From positions 1 through 7,294 of the forward strand of contig JAEZKI010000212.1 in assembly GCA_023415525.1 (NCBI GenBank): a stretch of 7,294 nucleotides of DNA, read 5' to 3'. Position 1 is the first letter of the stretch. Each line of letters opens with the position of its first letter. Source of the DNA: Bacillota bacterium (lineage in GTDB: Bacteria; Bacillota; Clostridia; Lachnospirales; Cellulosilyticaceae). Of the stretch, positions 6,256 through 7,294 are shown in pieces. Below the pieces are notes generated by a model, which did not search any database, was not told the DNA's origin, and worked only from the letters and a program-made list of their open reading frames with translations. Both the position numbers and the translations under genes were made by a program.

Positions 6256-6777
6256 ATGCCTAAAATTTTTGACACAATCGATAGGTTTAAACCAGCATAT
6301 GATGCAACATATAAGTTTGTACTTTGCGTATGTAAGTTACTTTTAATAGTTGATATTCTTATTACTACTATGGCGGTAGCAGGTAGGTATATCTCTTTTA
6401 TTCCAGATCCAGCGTGGAGTGAAGAAATCGTTTTAACCTGTATGTCCTATATGGCTGTTCTTTCAGCAGCTTTGGCTATTAGAAGAAATGCCCATATTCG
6501 TATGACAGCCTTTGATACCTACTTACCAAAAAAAGTAGTAACCCTTTTAGATATTGTTTCAGATTTAGCTGTATTAGCCCTTGCAATCGTTATGATTGTA
6601 GTAGGATGGAAATATGCTTTGCAAATAGGCTCAAAGGGAAGTTATGTAAGTATGCCAAGTGTTTCTAGATTTTGGATGTATTTCCCTGTTCCACTTGCGG
6701 GGATAGCTATGGTAGTTTTTGAAATCGAGTCTCTTTATAATCATATAAAAGGGCTGTTTATAAAGGAGGGGAAATAA
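6256..6777 (+). CDS. dctQ: TRAP transporter small membrane subunit (DctQ family)
   Basis: The product is 173 residues with four predicted membrane helices (about 22-45, 59-75, 92-114 and 132-155), the usual size and topology of DctQ. DctQ forms the membrane complex with DctM and helps dock the substrate-loaded DctP. Family marks are AWSEEIV at residues 53-59 and the basic segment IRRNAHIRMTAF (75-86) after the second helix. ATG 6256 is chosen because AAGGAGG (6243-6249) lies 6 bases upstream. The frame is open back to 6187, but that earlier stretch is the intergenic hairpin and would add 23 non-family residues. Its 3' end carries the dctM ribosome binding site, and only three bases separate the two genes, so translation is probably coupled. 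Sequence identity among DctQ proteins is low, so the call leans partly on its place between dctP and dctM. Confidence 0.92.
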   Translation: MPKIFDTIDRFKPAYDATYKFVLCVCKLLLIVDILITTMAVAGRYISFIPDPAWSEEIVLTCMSYMAVLSAALAIRRNAHIRMTAFDTYLPKKVVTLLDIVSDLAVLALAIVMIVVGWKYALQIGSKGSYVSMPSVSRFWMYFPVPLAGIAMVVFEIESLYNHIKGLFIKEGK

Positions 6778-6780
6778 GCC

Positions 6781-7294
6781 ATGAGTGCAGAAGGTTTAGC
6801 AATTTTAGTTTTACTTGGTAGCTTTTTTGTAATGATATTTTTAAGATTTCCTATTGCCTATGCAGTAGCACTTTCCTCTTTATTCTGTCTTTTATATCAA
6901 GGTTTACCACTTACTACGATTTGTCAGCAGATGGTAAAGGGAATTAGTTCATTTAGTCTTATGGCAGTACCTTTCTTTATTACAATGGGATGTTTAATGG
7001 GATCAGGTGGTATTTCTGAGAAGCTGATTGCTTTAGCCAATTCATGTGTTGGCTGGATGCGAGGGGGTATGGCCATGGTTAACATCGTGGCATCTTACTT
7101 CTTTGGAGGAATTTCCGGCTCTGCATCTGCAGATACAGCTTCTTTAGGAAGTATTTTAATTCCAATGATGGTGGAACAAGGTTATGATGATGACTTTTCA
7201 ACAGCCGTTACTATAACTTCTTCTTGTGAGGGCCTTTTGGTTCCTCCTAGTCATAACATGGTTATTTATGCAATGACTGCAGGAGGTGTTTCAG
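6781..7294 (+). CDS. dctM: TRAP transporter large permease subunit (DctM family), 3'-truncated
   Basis: ATG 6781 opens a frame that runs off the right edge: 171 residues are visible of about 425-430 typical. AGGAGGG (6764-6770), inside the end of dctQ, lies 10 bases upstream. DctM is the multi-helix channel subunit that drives substrate import, usually with a sodium gradient. Family marks are FLRFPIAYA (residues 20-28) after the first helix, MAVPFFITMGCLMGSGGI (61-78), the glycine/serine stretch FFGGISGSASADTASLGSI (107-125), and VPPSHNMVIY (about 155-164). At the last site many members have PPS followed by Ile rather than His-Asn-Met. Four to five helices are present in the visible part. This is the third gene of the dctPQM unit. 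Confidence 0.95.
   Translation, partial: MSAEGLAILVLLGSFFVMIFLRFPIAYAVALSSLFCLLYQGLPLTTICQQMVKGISSFSLMAVPFFITMGCLMGSGGISEKLIALANSCVGWMRGGMAMVNIVASYFFGGISGSASADTASLGSILIPMMVEQGYDDDFSTAVTITSSCEGLLVPPSHNMVIYAMTAGGVS

Noticed and set aside
6015..6275. 86-codon open frame on the minus strand
   Set aside because: It is antisense to the end of dctP and crosses the intergenic hairpin and dctQ start; the protein shows nothing recognisable.

Overview
The window looks like a chromosomal segment of a low-GC Gram-positive bacterium (Bacillota, most likely an anaerobic clostridium-type organism). The base composition is AT-rich, strong AGGAGG-type ribosome binding sites precede the genes, the termini of transcripts carry U-tailed hairpins, the Arg codons lean to AGA/CGT, and the first gene is of the SpoVB/MurJ-like flippase type typical of the group. 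This assignment is inference. All confident genes lie on the + strand.

Layout. (1) 1-2166: the 3' part of a polytopic flippase of the SpoVB/MurJ (MOP) type, followed 1 base later by rlmB, a TrmH/SpoU-family 23S rRNA 2'-O-ribose methyltransferase with a basic N-terminal extension. A U-tailed hairpin ends this unit. (2) 2167-4500: a monocistronic transmembrane methyl-accepting chemotaxis protein. Its leader has a sigma-A type promoter followed by two identical 20-bp copies of a LacI-family-like operator, 52 bp apart. After the gene comes a large perfect inverted repeat, probably its terminator, which shows a CCTCCT in an inner loop. (3) 4524-4711: a tRNA-Thr(CGT) gene with its own terminator. 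(4) 4712-7294: a TRAP transporter operon dctP-dctQ-dctM, with the window ending inside dctM. A long AT-rich leader precedes dctP. It holds a possible chain of tiny overlapping ORFs and an RNA fold reaching into the dctP ribosome binding site. A strong terminator-like hairpin separates dctP from dctQ.

How the genes work together. DctP is a surface lipoprotein that captures an organic acid and passes it to the DctQ/DctM membrane complex, which imports it using an ion gradient. The substrate cannot be read from the sequence. The chemoreceptor two genes upstream could sense a related nutrient, but only proximity suggests this. SpoVB-like flippase and RlmB are housekeeping functions (envelope or spore polysaccharide and ribosome modification).

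No wholly new system such as a defence island, CRISPR array or mobile element is visible. The most interesting material is regulatory: the twin operators before the chemoreceptor, and the elaborate leader and internal hairpin of the TRAP operon.
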